Positions 46,073 to 55,544 of a DNA stretch of 64,000 nt are shown in pieces. Source of the stretch: Micromonospora thermarum (GTDB lineage Bacteria; Actinomycetota; Actinomycetes; Mycobacteriales; Micromonosporaceae); assembly GCF_012034245.1 (NCBI RefSeq), contig NZ_JAATEO010000013.1, forward strand, positions 94,814-158,813, given 5' to 3'. Positions within the stretch are counted from its first letter, which is position 1; each line of letters opens with the position of its first letter. Below the pieces are notes generated by a model, which was not told where the DNA came from, did no database searches, and saw only the letters and a program-made list of their open reading frames with translations. A program made the position numbers and the translations under genes.

Positions 46073-47574
46073 CCGGGTGGGACCCGCGACTGATGGCCGG
46101 GCACGCGCCGGACGGGCCGGCTCTGCTGCGCAACTTCGTCGCCGGTGAGTTCGTCGACGTCGGCCGTCGCTTCACGAAGCGCAGCCCGGTGACCGGCGAG
46201 CCGGTGTTCGAGGTCGTCGAGGCGGACGGCTCGACCGTGGACGACGCGGTCTCCGCCGCGCGGGCGGCGCTGCGGGGCCCGTGGGGCCGGATGGGTGAGC
46301 GGGAACGCGCCGAGGTGCTGCGCCGGGTCGCCGACGAGCTGGAACGCCGCTTCGACGACCTGGTGACCGCCGAGGTGGCGGACACCGGCAAGGCCATCTC
46401 GCAGGCCCGGACGCTGGACATCCCGCGCGGCGCGGCGAACTTCCGCGCCTTCGCCGAGATCGTCGCCACCGCGCCCACGGAGTCGTTCACCACGGTCACC
46501 CCGACCGGCGGTCGGGCGCTCAACTACGCCGTCCGCAAGCCGGTCGGCGTGGTCGCGGTGATCGTGCCGTGGAACCTGCCGCTGCTGCTGCTCACCTGGA
46601 AGGTGGCGCCGGCGCTGGCCTGCGGCAACGCGGTCGTCGTGAAGCCCAGCGAGGAGACGCCGGCCTCGGCGACCCTGCTCGCCGAGGTGATGGCCGCCGC
46701 CGGTGTGCCGGAGGGCGTGTTCAACCTGGTGCACGGGTTCGGGCCGGGGTCGGCGGGGGAGTTCCTCACCCGGCACCCGGGCGTGGACGCGATCACCTTC
46801 ACCGGCGAGTCGGCCACCGGCGGGGCCATCATGCGCGCCGCCGCCGACGGGGTGAAGGCGGTCTCCTTCGAGCTCGGCGGCAAGAACGCGGGGCTGGTCT
46901 TCGCCGACGCCGACCTGGACGCGGCGGTGGCCGGGTCGGTGCGGTCCAGCTTCACCAACGGCGGGCAGGTCTGCCTCTGCACCGAGCGCATCTACGTGCA
47001 GCGCCCGGTCTTCGAGGAGTTCACGGCCCGGCTGGCGAAGCGGGCCGCCGAGCTGCCGTACGGGTGGCCGGCCGACGAGGCGACGGTGAACATGCCGCTG
47101 ATCTCGCACACCCATCGGGAGAAGGTGCTCGGGCACTACGAGCTGGCCCGTGCCGAGGGTGCCGACGTGCTCGCCGGGGGCGGCACGCCGCGCTTCGGTG
47201 ACGCCCGCGACGGTGGGGCGTACGTGCAGCCGACCGTGCTCGCCGGGCTCGGGCCGGACGCGCGGACCAACCGCGAGGAGATCTTCGGCCCGGTCGTGCA
47301 TGTCGCGCCCTTCGACGACGAGGACGAGGCGTACGCCCTGGCGAACGGCACCGAGTACGGCCTGGCGGCGGCCGTCTGGACCCGCGACGTGGGCCGGGCC
47401 CACCGGGCCGGCGCCCGGCTCGACGCCGGCATCGTCTGGGTCAACACCTGGTTCCTGCGTGACCTGCGCACCCCGTTCGGCGGCGTGAAGGCCTCCGGCA
47501 TCGGCCGCGAGGGCGGCGTCCACTCGCTGGACTTCTACTCCGAACTCACCAACGTCTGCGTGGATCTCTCATGA
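46069..47574 (+). CDS. amnC: 2-Aminomuconate-6-semialdehyde dehydrogenase (aldehyde dehydrogenase family)
   Basis: A 501-residue NAD-dependent aldehyde dehydrogenase. VIVPWNLPLLLLTWKVAPAL, the general base in FELGGKNAGL and the catalytic Cys region FTNGGQVCLCTERIYV place it among 2-hydroxymuconic/2-aminomuconic semialdehyde dehydrogenases. In context it oxidises the 2-aminomuconate semialdehyde made by the decarboxylase at the end of the operon. The adjacent Cys pair (CLC) is typical of this subgroup. It starts at ATG 46069, overlapping kmo by 4 nt, and overlaps the hydratase by 4 nt. Confidence 0.9.
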   Translation: MTGWDPRLMAGHAPDGPALLRNFVAGEFVDVGRRFTKRSPVTGEPVFEVVEADGSTVDDAVSAARAALRGPWGRMGERERAEVLRRVADELERRFDDLVTAEVADTGKAISQARTLDIPRGAANFRAFAEIVATAPTESFTTVTPTGGRALNYAVRKPVGVVAVIVPWNLPLLLLTWKVAPALACGNAVVVKPSEETPASATLLAEVMAAAGVPEGVFNLVHGFGPGSAGEFLTRHPGVDAITFTGESATGGAIMRAAADGVKAVSFELGGKNAGLVFADADLDAAVAGSVRSSFTNGGQVCLCTERIYVQRPVFEEFTARLAKRAAELPYGWPADEATVNMPLISHTHREKVLGHYELARAEGADVLAGGGTPRFGDARDGGAYVQPTVLAGLGPDARTNREEIFGPVVHVAPFDDEDEAYALANGTEYGLAAAVWTRDVGRAHRAGARLDAGIVWVNTWFLRDLRTPFGGVKASGIGREGGVHSLDFYSELTNVCVDLS

Positions 47575-48368
47575 GCGTTGACTACGAACTCGCGGCGCGC
47601 GAGCTGACCGAGGCCCGGGAGAGCGGCAAGCCCTGCCCGCCGCTGCGCGGGCGGCTGCTCCCGGAGGGGGACGTCACCTCCGCGTACCTCGTGCAGCAGT
47701 TGCAGGTGCGGGAGTGGCTGCGGCGCGGCTACCGACGGGTCGGCGCGAAGATCGGCCTGACCTCCCGGGCGGTGCAGGAGAGCTTCGGCGTCTACCAGCC
47801 GGACTTCGGCGTGCTGACCGAGGAGATGGCGGTGCCGGACGGCGTCGAGGTGGCGTTCGACCGGCTGCTCCAGCCCCGGGTGGAGGCCGAGATCGCCTTC
47901 GTGCTCGGCGCGGACCTGCCCGACGAGCGGATCACCACCGCCGACCTGACCCGGGCCGTGGACCACCTGCTGCCGGCCATCGAGATCGTCGACTCCCGGA
48001 TCGCGGGCTGGGACATCTCCATCGTGGACACCGTCGCGGACAACGCGTCCAGCGGACTGTTCGTGCTGGGCACGACGCCCCGCCGGCTCGCCGACGTCGA
48101 CCTGCGGCTCGCCGGGATGGTCCTGGAACACGCCGGGGAGCCGGTCTCGGTGGGCGCCGGGGCGGCCTGCCTCGGCAACCCGCTGCACGCGCTGGCGTGG
48201 CTGGCGCAGACCCTCGCCCGCTCCGGCGACCCGCTGCGCGCCGGCGACGTGGTGCTCTCCGGTGCGCTCGGCCCGATGGTGCCGGTGACGCCCGGCGCGG
48301 CGTACGAGGCCCGGATCTCCGGCCTGGGCTCGGTGCGGACCTGTTTCTCGAAGGGTGGTGGCCAGTGA
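47571..48368 (+). CDS. dmpE: 2-Oxopent-4-enoate hydratase
   Basis: A 265-residue member of the fumarylacetoacetate-hydrolase-like hydratase/decarboxylase family. [40 protein letters not shown] and [28 protein letters not shown] are its conserved, metal-binding segments. It is longer at the start than the paralogue at 50349 and closer to MhpD/DmpE hydratases, so I assign it to making 4-hydroxy-2-oxovalerate. Either paralogue could in principle be the decarboxylase. ATG 47571 overlaps the dehydrogenase stop. Confidence 0.87.
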   Translation: MSVDYELAARELTEARESGKPCPPLRGRLLPEGDVTSAYLVQQLQVREWLRRGYRRVGAKIGLTSRAVQESFGVYQPDFGVLTEEMAVPDGVEVAFDRLLQPRVEAEIAFVLGADLPDERITTADLTRAVDHLLPAIEIVDSRIAGWDISIVDTVADNASSGLFVLGTTPRRLADVDLRLAGMVLEHAGEPVSVGAGAACLGNPLHALAWLAQTLARSGDPLRAGDVVLSGALGPMVPVTPGAAYEARISGLGSVRTCFSKGGGQ

Positions 48369-49294
48369 GCACGGGTGTGGCGGTGATCGGATCCGGCAAC
48401 ATCGGCACCGATCTGATGATCAAGGTGCTGCGGCTCAGCGACACCCTGCGGATGGTCGCGATGGCCGGCATCGACCCGGCGTCGGACGGGCTGGCCCGGG
48501 CTCGCCGCCTCGGCGTCGCCACCACCGCCGAGGGCGTGGACGGGCTCGTCGCGATGCCCGAGTTCGCCGACGTGGAGCTGGTCTTCGACGCCACCTCGGC
48601 CGGCGCGCACCGGCACAACGACGCGGTGCTGCGCGCCCACGGCCGGACCGTGGTCGACCTGACCCCGGCGGCCATCGGCCCGTACGTGGTGCCGCCGGTC
48701 AACCTCGACGAGCACCTGCACGAGACCAACGTCAACATGGTCACCTGCGGCGGGCAGGCGACGGTGCCGATCGTCGCGGCCGTCGGCCGGGTCACCCCGG
48801 TCGCGTACGGGGAGATCGTCGCCTCGATCGCCTCGAAGTCGGCGGGCCCGGGCACCCGGGCCAACATCGACGAGTTCACCGAGACCACCGCGCGGGCCAT
48901 CGAGGTGGTCGGCGGCGCCGAGCGCGGCAAGGCGATCATCGTGCTGAACCCGGCCGACCCGCCGCTGCTGATGCGCGACACGGTCTACTGCCTCTGCCCC
49001 GACGCCGACGCCGACCGGGCCGCGATCGCCGCCTCGGTGGCGGCCATGGTGGCGAGCGTGCAGGACTACGTCCCCGGCTACCGGCTCAAGCAGGACGTGC
49101 AGTTCGACCGGGTCGACACGTACGTGCCGTCGCTCGGCCGGCACCTGACCGGGTTGCAGGTCTCGGTCTTCCTGGAGGTCTCCGGCGCCGGGCACTACCT
49201 GCCCGCGTACGCCGGGAACCTGGACATCATGACCTCGGCCGCGCTGCGCACCGCGGAGCGCCTGGTCGCCCTGCGTTCGGCGGTGACGGCATGA
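48365..49294 (+). CDS. dmpF: Acetaldehyde dehydrogenase (acetylating)
   Basis: A 309-residue enzyme converting acetaldehyde, NAD and CoA to acetyl-Co[20 protein letters not shown] is the NAD-binding start, the acyl-thioester Cys lies in [18 protein letters not shown], and [28 protein letters not shown] is the conserved central block. It works as a complex with the aldolase encoded next, into which acetaldehyde is channelled. GTG 48365 overlaps the hydratase stop and its own stop overlaps the aldolase start. Confidence 0.95.
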   Translation: MSTGVAVIGSGNIGTDLMIKVLRLSDTLRMVAMAGIDPASDGLARARRLGVATTAEGVDGLVAMPEFADVELVFDATSAGAHRHNDAVLRAHGRTVVDLTPAAIGPYVVPPVNLDEHLHETNVNMVTCGGQATVPIVAAVGRVTPVAYGEIVASIASKSAGPGTRANIDEFTETTARAIEVVGGAERGKAIIVLNPADPPLLMRDTVYCLCPDADADRAAIAASVAAMVASVQDYVPGYRLKQDVQFDRVDTYVPSLGRHLTGLQVSVFLEVSGAGHYLPAYAGNLDIMTSAALRTAERLVALRSAVTA

Positions 49295-50352
49295 CGGATC
49301 TGTACATCCAGGACGTGACGCTGCGGGACGGCATGCACGCCATCGCGCACCGGTACACGGTGGACCAGGTGCGGACGATCGCCGCCGCCCTGGACGCCGC
49401 CGGGGTGGCCGCCATCGAGGTGGCGCACGGTGACGGGCTCGCCGGGTCCAGCGTCAACTACGGGCACGGTGCGGCCGGCGACGCCGACTGGATCGCGGCG
49501 GCGGCCGAGGTGCTGACGACGGCGAGGCTCACGACGCTGCTGCTGCCGGGCATCGGCACCATCGCGGACCTGAAGGCCGCGAAGGCGCTCGGCGTGACCA
49601 GCGTGCGGATCGCCACCCACTGCACCGAGGCCGACATCTCCGCCCAGCACATCTCCTGGGCCCGCGAGAACGACATGGACGTCTCCGGCTTCCTCATGAT
49701 GTCCCACATGAACGACCCGGCCGGGCTGGCCGCGCAGGCCAAGCTCATGGAGTCGTACGGGGCGCACTGCGTCTACGTCACCGACTCCGGCGGGCGGCTG
49801 CTGATGACCGACGTGGCCGAGCGGGTCGACGCGTACCGGCAGGTCCTGGAACCGGAGACGCAGATCGGTATCCACGCCCACCACAACCTGTCCCTCGGGG
49901 TGGCCAACAGCGTCGTCGCCGTCGAGCACGGTCGCGTCCTCGGCTCCACGCCGGCCGGTCCGGACGCCGCGCACGGGCGGACCGTGCGGGTGGACGCCTC
50001 GCTGGCCGGCATGGGCGCCGGCGCCGGCAACGCGCCGCTGGAGGTGTTCGTCGCGGTCGCCGAACTGCACGGCTGGAAGCACGGCTGCGACGTGTTCGCG
50101 CTGATGGACGCCGCCGAGGATCTGGTCCGCCCGTTGCAGGACCGGCCGGTGCGGGTCGACCGCGAGACCCTCTCCCTGGGGTACGCGGGCGTCTACTCCA
50201 GCTTCCTGCGGCACGCCGAGCGGGCCTCGGCGAAGTACGGCGTGGACGTCCGCTCGATCCTGGTCGAGCTGGGCCGCCGCCGGATGGTCGGCGGCCAGGA
50301 GGACATGATCGTGGACGTGGCGCTGGACCTCGCCGGCAAGGAGGAAGCGTGA
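49291..50352 (+). CDS. dmpG: 4-Hydroxy-2-oxovalerate aldolase with a 16-residue insertion
   Basis: A 353-residue DmpG/HMGL-type aldolase that splits 4-hydroxy-2-oxovalerate to pyruvate and acetaldehyde. The divalent metal site is visible in [14 protein letters not shown] and [35 protein letters not shown] and [18 protein letters not shown] follow the family closely. Between VVAVEHG and RVDASLAG, where the family has about two residues, there is [18 protein letters not shown] (residues 215-232, DNA 49933-49986). The frame is intact. It lies close to the barrel strand after the HxH metal motif, near the channel to the dehydrogenase partner. Confidence 0.93.
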   Translation: MTDLYIQDVTLRDGMHAIAHRYTVDQVRTIAAALDAAGVAAIEVAHGDGLAGSSVNYGHGAAGDADWIAAAAEVLTTARLTTLLLPGIGTIADLKAAKALGVTSVRIATHCTEADISAQHISWARENDMDVSGFLMMSHMNDPAGLAAQAKLMESYGAHCVYVTDSGGRLLMTDVAERVDAYRQVLEPETQIGIHAHHNLSLGVANSVVAVEHGRVLGSTPAGPDAAHGRTVRVDASLAGMGAGAGNAPLEVFVAVAELHGWKHGCDVFALMDAAEDLVRPLQDRPVRVDRETLSLGYAGVYSSFLRHAERASAKYGVDVRSILVELGRRRMVGGQEDMIVDVALDLAGKEEA

Positions 50353-51122
50353 TCGGGCCGGACATCACCGGGATCGCCGGGAAGTTGGGCGCGGCGGCCG
50401 ACACCGTCACCGCGATCCCGCAGCTCGCCGCCGAGACCGGGCTCGACGTCGACACCGCGTACGCGGTGCAGACCGCCCTGCTCCAGCGCCGGCTCGACCG
50501 GGGCGAGCGGCTCGTCGGCCTCAAGATGGGGCTGACCAGCAAGGCGAAGATGGCCCAGGTCGGTGTGGACGAGGTGATCTGGGGCCGGCTGACCGACGTG
50601 ATGCTGGTCCCGGACGGCGGCACCGTCTCGGTCGGCGACTTCATCCACCCCCGGGTCGAGCCGGAGGTGGCGTTCCTGCTGGACCGGCTGCCCGAGCCGG
50701 GCGAGCCGATCGCCGACTTCGCCGACGCGGTCCGGGCGGTCGCCCCGGCGATCGAGCTGATCGACTCCCGGTACGCGAACTTCACCTTCTCCCTGCCCGA
50801 CGTCATCGCCGACAACACCTCGGCCGGCGCGTTCGTGGTCGGGCCGTGGTGCCCGGTGCCGGACGGCCTCGACAACCTCGGCGTGCTGCTGGAGATCGAC
50901 GGACGGATCGCCCAGGTGGGCTCGACCGCCGCGATCCTCGGCGACCCGCGTCGCGCGCTGGACGAGGGCATCCGCCTCGCCGGCCGGCACGGCGTGCGGC
51001 TGCACCAGGGCTGGATCTTCCTGGCGGGCGCCGCGACGGCGGCCGTCCCGCTGCGGCCCGGCGCGCACGTCCGTGCCGTCGTGGAAAAGCTCGGCACCGC
51101 GTCACTGAAGGCGGCGGCGTGA
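50349..51122 (+). CDS. dmpH: 4-Oxalocrotonate decarboxylase
   Basis: A 257-residue paralogue of the hydratase at 47571. [29 protein letters not shown] and [15 protein letters not shown] carry the metal ligands, and [28 protein letters not shown] matches DmpH/NahK-type decarboxylases. It would convert 2-oxalocrotonate (from the deaminase) to 2-oxopent-4-enoate, probably in a complex with the hydratase. GTG 50349 overlaps the aldolase stop by 4 nt. Confidence 0.88.
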   Translation: MIGPDITGIAGKLGAAADTVTAIPQLAAETGLDVDTAYAVQTALLQRRLDRGERLVGLKMGLTSKAKMAQVGVDEVIWGRLTDVMLVPDGGTVSVGDFIHPRVEPEVAFLLDRLPEPGEPIADFADAVRAVAPAIELIDSRYANFTFSLPDVIADNTSAGAFVVGPWCPVPDGLDNLGVLLEIDGRIAQVGSTAAILGDPRRALDEGIRLAGRHGVRLHQGWIFLAGAATAAVPLRPGAHVRAVVEKLGTASLKAAA

Positions 51123-51562
51123 GCACCGAATCGCGTACCCCGACCGCCCGGGTGGTGGCCGGCAAGGCCGTGCCCCGCGGGGCGTTCCCGCACGTCAAGG
51201 TCGCCGGCGGGTTCGTCTTCGTCTCCGGTACGTCCTCCCGCCGGCCGGACAACACGTTCGCCGGTGTCGAGGTGGACGAGTTCGGCACGACCAACCTGGA
51301 CATCCGGGTGCAGACGCGGGCGGTCGTCGAGAACATCCGCGACCTGCTGCGGTCGGTCGGCGCGGACCTCGCCGACCTCGTGCAGGTCACGTCCTACCTG
51401 GTGAACATGAACGACTTCGGTGGCTACAACGAGGTGTGGGCCGAGTTCTTCGACGCGACCGGGCCCACCCGGACCACGGTGGCCGTCCACCAGTTGCCGC
51501 ACCCGCACCTGCTGATCGAGATGCAAGCCGTCGCCCTGCTCCCCCAAGGAGGTCAGTCGTGA
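51119..51562 (+). CDS. amnD: RidA-family 2-aminomuconate deaminase
   Basis: A 147-residue RidA/YjgF-type protein. [58 protein letters not shown] and the final [14 protein letters not shown] are the trimeric family's landmarks. Placement between the decarboxylase and the ring dioxygenase, plus the DFGGYNEVW segment, supports 2-aminomuconate deaminase (as in nba/amn clusters) rather than generic enamine deaminase. It overlaps both neighbours by 4 nt. Confidence 0.86.
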   Translation: MSTESRTPTARVVAGKAVPRGAFPHVKVAGGFVFVSGTSSRRPDNTFAGVEVDEFGTTNLDIRVQTRAVVENIRDLLRSVGADLADLVQVTSYLVNMNDFGGYNEVWAEFFDATGPTRTTVAVHQLPHPHLLIEMQAVALLPQGGQS

Positions 51563-52083
51563 GTGAGATCGCCGAGCCGTTCAGCTTCCCCGGGTGGATC
51601 GCGGAGAACCAGCACCTGCTGAAGCCGCCGGTGGGCAACAAGGAGATGCTGCCCGGCAGCGACGACTTCATCGTCATGGTGGTGGGCGGCCCGAACCAGC
51701 GCACCGACTTCCACGTCGACCCGTACGAGGAGTTCTTCTACCAGGTCAAGGGCAACATGCACGTCAACCTGATGCTCCCCGAGGGGCCGCGGACGGTGCA
51801 CATCCGCGAGGGTCAGATGTGGATGCTGCCGCGCAACACCCCGCACTCGCCGCAGCGCCCGGAGGCCGGCTCGATCGGGATGGTCATCGAGCGGGTGCGT
51901 GAGGAGGGGACGCTGGAGAAGTTCCAGTGGTACTGCCCGTCGTGCCACGCCAAGGTCCACGAGGTGGAGCTCCAGGTCCGCGACATCGCCGCCGACCTGC
52001 CCCCGGTGTTCCAGGCGTTCTACGCCGACGAGAAGGCGCGCACCTGCGACAACTGCGGCGCGCTGCACCCGGGCAAGGGCTGA
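51559..52083 (+). CDS. nbaC: 3-Hydroxyanthranilate 3,4-dioxygenase
   Basis: A 174-residue cupin dioxygenase that cleaves 3-hydroxyanthranilate to 2-amino-3-carboxymuconate semialdehyde. Fe(II) ligands are visible as His52 and Glu58 ([13 protein letters not shown]) and His96 ([10 protein letters not shown]). The C-terminal CPSCH and CDNCG pairs form the rubredoxin-like second iron site found in bacterial enzymes. GTG 51559 has AAGGAGG nearby, a stronger signal than most genes of the operon. It overlaps the preceding deaminase by 4 nt and the following decarboxylase by 1 nt. Confidence 0.95.
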   Translation: MSEIAEPFSFPGWIAENQHLLKPPVGNKEMLPGSDDFIVMVVGGPNQRTDFHVDPYEEFFYQVKGNMHVNLMLPEGPRTVHIREGQMWMLPRNTPHSPQRPEAGSIGMVIERVREEGTLEKFQWYCPSCHAKVHEVELQVRDIAADLPPVFQAFYADEKARTCDNCGALHPGKG

Positions 52084-53084
52084 TGCCCGGACCTGTCGTC
52101 GACGTGCACACGCACGTCGTACCGAAGGGGTGGCCGGACCTCGGCGTCGCGTGCGGCGGGTCCGGCTGGCCCTGGTTGCGGGTCGACTCCGAACGCGCGG
52201 CCATGATCATGGTCGGTGAGACGGAGTTCCGGCCGGTCGGCGCCGAGTGCTGGGACGCCGACACCCGGCTGGCCGACATGGCCGCCGATGGTGTCGACGT
52301 CCAGGTGGTGTCGCCGACGCCGGTCTTCTTCTCCTACGACCGCCCCGCCGACCAGGCGGTCAAGGTCGCCCGGATCTTCAACGACCTGACGCTGGAGGTC
52401 ACCGCCGCCGGCGGCGGGCGGCTGGTGCCGTTCTGCCAGGTGCCGTTGCAGGACCCGGAGGCCGCCTGCGCCGAGGTGGACCGGTGCCTCGCCGCCGGGC
52501 ACGCCGGCGTGGAGATCGGCAACCACGTCGGCGACCGCGACCTGGACGACGGCGGGATCGTCGAGTTCCTGACCCACTGCGCCGAGGTGGGCGCGCCGGT
52601 CTTCGTCCATCCGTGGGACATGCCGGGCGGGCCGCGGCTGGACCGCTGGATGGCCCGCTGGCTCACCGGGATGCCCGCCGAGACCCACCTGTCGGTCCTC
52701 GCGATGATCCTCGGCGGGGTCTTCGACAAGGTGCCGGAGACGCTGCGGATCTGCTTCGCGCACGGTGGCGGCAGCTTCCCGTTCTGGCTGGGCCGCGCCG
52801 ACAACGCCTGGCACCGGCGCGGCGACCTGGTCCGCGGCGCCTCGGCCGCGCCGCCCAGCGCGTACGTCGACCGGTTCTCCGTCGACTCGGTGGTGTTCGA
52901 GCCGGCGGCGCTGCGGCTGCTCGTCGACACGATGGGGGTCGACCGGGTGCTGGTGGGCAGCGACTACCCGTACCCGCTGGGGGAGCGGCCGGTCGGCGCG
53001 GTCGTGCACCGGTCCGACTTCCTCACCGCCGACCAGCGCGACAAGCTGCTCGGTGGCAACGCGCTGCGCTTCCTGCACGGTTGA
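52083..53084 (+). CDS. nbaD: 2-Amino-3-carboxymuconate-6-semialdehyde decarboxylase (ACMSD)
   Basis: A 333-residue zinc amidohydrolase-superfamily decarboxylase. VVDVHTHVVPKGWPDLG gives His9 and His11, FVHPWDMPGG the third His, FAHGGGSFPFWLGR the family block, and VLVGSDYPYPLGE the catalytic Asp. It diverts the unstable dioxygenase product from quinolinate formation to 2-aminomuconate semialdehyde, which the operon's dehydrogenase then oxidises. It shares one base with the dioxygenase gene (TGATG). It is the last gene of the tightly coupled operon; 162 nt separate it from the amidase. Confidence 0.94.
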   Translation: MPGPVVDVHTHVVPKGWPDLGVACGGSGWPWLRVDSERAAMIMVGETEFRPVGAECWDADTRLADMAADGVDVQVVSPTPVFFSYDRPADQAVKVARIFNDLTLEVTAAGGGRLVPFCQVPLQDPEAACAEVDRCLAAGHAGVEIGNHVGDRDLDDGGIVEFLTHCAEVGAPVFVHPWDMPGGPRLDRWMARWLTGMPAETHLSVLAMILGGVFDKVPETLRICFAHGGGSFPFWLGRADNAWHRRGDLVRGASAAPPSAYVDRFSVDSVVFEPAALRLLVDTMGVDRVLVGSDYPYPLGERPVGAVVHRSDFLTADQRDKLLGGNALRFLHG

Positions 53085-53246
53085 GACCGCGGCGGCCGGC
53101 GCCCGCGTCCGCGGCTGTGGGCGCGCCGGTGATGCCTGTCACCGCCGGCCGCTCGCGTCCGCGGTTCGCCGGTGTCGGCGTGACCAGCCGTAGCGCTTCG
53201 GCGCGTGACGAGTGCGTCCGGGTCGGCCGCCGGGCAGGATGAGGTC

Positions 53247-54713
53247 ATGGCCGAGCCGCACGACCTGACCGCGCTGGAGCAGGCCGCCGCGATCGCGAGC
53301 GGCGAGCTGACCAGCCGGCAGGTGGTCGAGCACCACCTCACCCGGGTGGCCGCGCTCGGCGACACCGTCGGCGCGTTCGTCACGGTCACCCCGGACGCGG
53401 CGCTCGCCGCCGCCGACGCGGCCGACGCGGTCCCGGCCGAGGCACGGGGGCCGCTGCACGGGGTGCCGACCGCGATCAAGGACCTGACGCTCACCGCGGG
53501 CGTCCGCACCACCTTCGGCTCGGCCGCCTTCGTCGACTTCATCCCGCCGGTCGACGCGGACGTGGTCCAGTTCATGCGCGCCGCCGGCCTGGTCAGCCTC
53601 GGCAAGACCACCACCTCCGAGCTGGGCTGCTCCCTCTACTCCGAGGGCCTGGTCGCGCCGCCGGCGCGCAACCCGTGGAACCTCGCGTACACGGCGGGCG
53701 GTTCCAGCGGCGGCGCGGCGGCCGCGGTGGCGGCCGGGCTGGTGCCGGTGGCGCAGGGCTCCGACGGCGGCGGTTCGCTGCGCATCCCCGCGTCGCTGTG
53801 CGGGCTGGTGGGCTACAAGCCCAGCCGCGGGCTGGTCTCCGGCGGGCCGATCGGCTTCGGGGCGTACGGCCTGCCGACCAGCGGCCCGATCGGGCGGACG
53901 GTCGCCGATGTCGCCGCGCTACTCGACGTCCTGGCGCAGCCGGTGGCGGGGGAGCCCTACCTGGCGCCGCTTCCGCCCGCCGGCGGGTGGCTCGCCGCCG
54001 CTCGCGCCGCCGAGCCGGGACGGCTGCGGATCGGGCGCTTCACCACCCCGATGCTCGCCGAGGAGCCGGTGCACCCCGACTGCGTCGCCGCCGTGGACCG
54101 GGCCGCCGCCCTGCTCACCGCCGCCGGCCACGAGGTGGTCGAGGTGCTGCCGCCGCTCACCCCGGCGGCGTGGCCGCTGTTCGAGATCGTCTGGTACGTG
54201 CTGGCGCTCGCCCCGGTGCCGCCCGAGCGGGAGAGCGAGCTGCTGCCGCTGACCCGGCTGCTGCGGGAGCGGGGCGCGGCGATCTCCGCCGCCACCCTCA
54301 CCGCCACCCTCGGCGAGCTCCAGGCCCAGGTCCGCCTCGGCGTGCGCCGCACCGCCGGCTGCGACCTGCTGCTCTGCCCCACCCTCGCGGCACCGCAGGC
54401 GTCGGTCGGCTGGTTCAGCGAGGGGCGCGACCCGGCGGAGGACTTCGACCGGCAACGGCGGTTCTCGCCGTACTGCGCCATCTTCAACGTGACGGGCGAT
54501 CCGTCCGTGTCGCTGCCGGTCGGCGTCACCGCTGACGGGTTGCCCGTCGGGGTGCTGCTCAGCGGCCGGTACGGCGACGACGCACGGCTCCTCGCCACCG
54601 CTGCGCAACTGGAGCACTACGGTGGCGGGTGGGACCGCCACCCCGCAATCTGGCGTGCCGTCGGCTCCGCTAACGTGAATACCACAAGCGGAGTCGGGGA
54701 ATCGTCTGCTTGA
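53247..54713 (+). CDS. Amidase signature family enzyme
   Basis: A 488-residue amidase. The Ser-cisSer-Lys triad is visible: Lys in [13 protein letters not shown], the cis-Ser in [15 protein letters not shown] and the nucleophile in [17 protein letters not shown]. It lacks GatA-specific context (no gatB or gatC). It lies directly after the kynurenine operon on the same strand, which itself lacks a formylkynurenine formamidase. Use of this amidase for that step is possible but unproven, since known formamidases belong to other folds. ATG 53247 has a GGATGAGG-like site. Confidence 0.87.
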   Translation: MAEPHDLTALEQAAAIASGELTSRQVVEHHLTRVAALGDTVGAFVTVTPDAALAAADAADAVPAEARGPLHGVPTAIKDLTLTAGVRTTFGSAAFVDFIPPVDADVVQFMRAAGLVSLGKTTTSELGCSLYSEGLVAPPARNPWNLAYTAGGSSGGAAAAVAAGLVPVAQGSDGGGSLRIPASLCGLVGYKPSRGLVSGGPIGFGAYGLPTSGPIGRTVADVAALLDVLAQPVAGEPYLAPLPPAGGWLAAARAAEPGRLRIGRFTTPMLAEEPVHPDCVAAVDRAAALLTAAGHEVVEVLPPLTPAAWPLFEIVWYVLALAPVPPERESELLPLTRLLRERGAAISAATLTATLGELQAQVRLGVRRTAGCDLLLCPTLAAPQASVGWFSEGRDPAEDFDRQRRFSPYCAIFNVTGDPSVSLPVGVTADGLPVGVLLSGRYGDDARLLATAAQLEHYGGGWDRHPAIWRAVGSANVNTTSGVGESSA

Positions 54714-54766
54714 TCGTCGACCCGACCCGGATTTCCTGGTCTCTCTTTCGCCTGGGGGCGTTGGGA

Positions 54767-55075
54767 TTGTCTGTAACCGAGACGTTGCTGGTCTTCGTCG
54801 GCATCCCGGCGGCCGCGGTGCTGGTGATCGCCGGTCTGGCGTACGCCGGCAACCGCGCCGGCGGTGGTGGCGGCGGCGGGAAGCGCTACCGGCCGGGCCG
54901 GCCCTTCGACTTCACTCCGGTCTGGTTCCTGAGCCGCCCGGAGGAGCTGGCCGACTCGGCCGGCACGGCGCTGGCCGCGGGTGCGCAGGCCCCCGCGCTG
55001 ACCGGCCGCAAGCAGGAGAAGGCCGGCATCGAGGCGCCGGCCGGTGGAACCGGAGGCGCAAGTGACCGTTGGTGA
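54767..55075 (+). CDS. ctaJ: Small membrane protein, CtaJ-like cytochrome oxidase subunit
   Basis: A protein of about 102 residues with one N-terminal membrane helix (TETLLVFVGIPAAAVLVIAG) and a cytosolic part starting with RYRPGRPFDFTPVWFL. This combination matches actinobacterial proteins annotated as aa3-type cytochrome oxidase subunit CtaJ. The start is uncertain: TTG 54767 gives MSVTETLLVF, which fits the family, while TTG 54710 overlaps the amidase stop. Its last codons overlap the DUF5130 gene by 14 nt. Confidence 0.6.
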   Translation: MSVTETLLVFVGIPAAAVLVIAGLAYAGNRAGGGGGGGKRYRPGRPFDFTPVWFLSRPEELADSAGTALAAGAQAPALTGRKQEKAGIEAPAGGTGGASDRW

Positions 55076-55475
55076 GATGCAGCCACAGTCCGCGACGGGG
55101 AACCCGCCGGACGTCCTGGACGGGCCGTTCTCAACCCGTCAGCTGCTGCGCATCGACGAGGCGCTGCGCCTGGCCGACCAGGGCACGGGTCTGGTCTTCT
55201 CGGTCTTCGTCGGTGGCCTCGACGAGCCGATCCGGGAGCACGCCGAGCGGCTGCACCGCCAGCTCGCCGAGCCCGACCGGTCCGTGCTGATCGCGGTCTC
55301 CCCCAACCAGCGGAAGCTGGAGATCGTCACCGGGAAGAAGGCGCGCAAGCGCATCCCCGACACGTACGCGAAGCTCGCCGCGCTCTCCATGGTCGCGGCC
55401 TTCGGCGGCGGCGACCTGACCGGCGGCATCATCACCGGCCTCGACCAGCTCGCCAGCCACGCCGGCAAGGGCTGA
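55062..55475 (+). CDS. DUF5130 family protein
   Basis: A 137-residue protein of the actinobacterial DUF5130 family, with a TPM-like fold. Landmarks are GPFSTRQLLRIDEALRLAD, LVFSVFVGGLDEPIREHAERLH, VLIAVSPNQRKLEIVTG and ALSMVAAFGGGDLTGGI. Its role is unknown; related domains act near the membrane. GTG 55062 is chosen because GGAGG lies five bases before it. It overlaps the ctaJ-like gene and ends at a strong terminator. Confidence 0.72.
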   Translation: MTVGEMQPQSATGNPPDVLDGPFSTRQLLRIDEALRLADQGTGLVFSVFVGGLDEPIREHAERLHRQLAEPDRSVLIAVSPNQRKLEIVTGKKARKRIPDTYAKLAALSMVAAFGGGDLTGGIITGLDQLASHAGKG

Positions 55476-55488
55476 GCGACCCCACCGT

Positions 55489-55533
55489 ACGACGAAGCCC
55501 GGTCCACGCTCTGCGTGGACCGGGCTTCGTCGT
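55489..55533. terminator. Strong bidirectional terminator hairpin
   Basis: A perfect 21-bp stem (55489-55509 with 55513-55533) with a 3-nt loop lies between the convergent DUF5130 and pepN genes. It is the strongest terminator-like structure in the window. Confidence 0.85.
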
Positions 55534-55544
55534 GTGCCTCTGCC

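Noticed and set aside
49933..49986. DmpG insert as a frameshift pair
   Set aside because: The frame and amino-acid conservation are normal immediately on both sides and no frame change is needed; a genuine in-frame insertion explains it better.
53247..54713. GatA subunit of aspartyl/glutamyl-tRNA amidotransferase
   Set aside because: The triad fits any amidase-signature enzyme, but gatB and gatC are absent and the context is catabolic.
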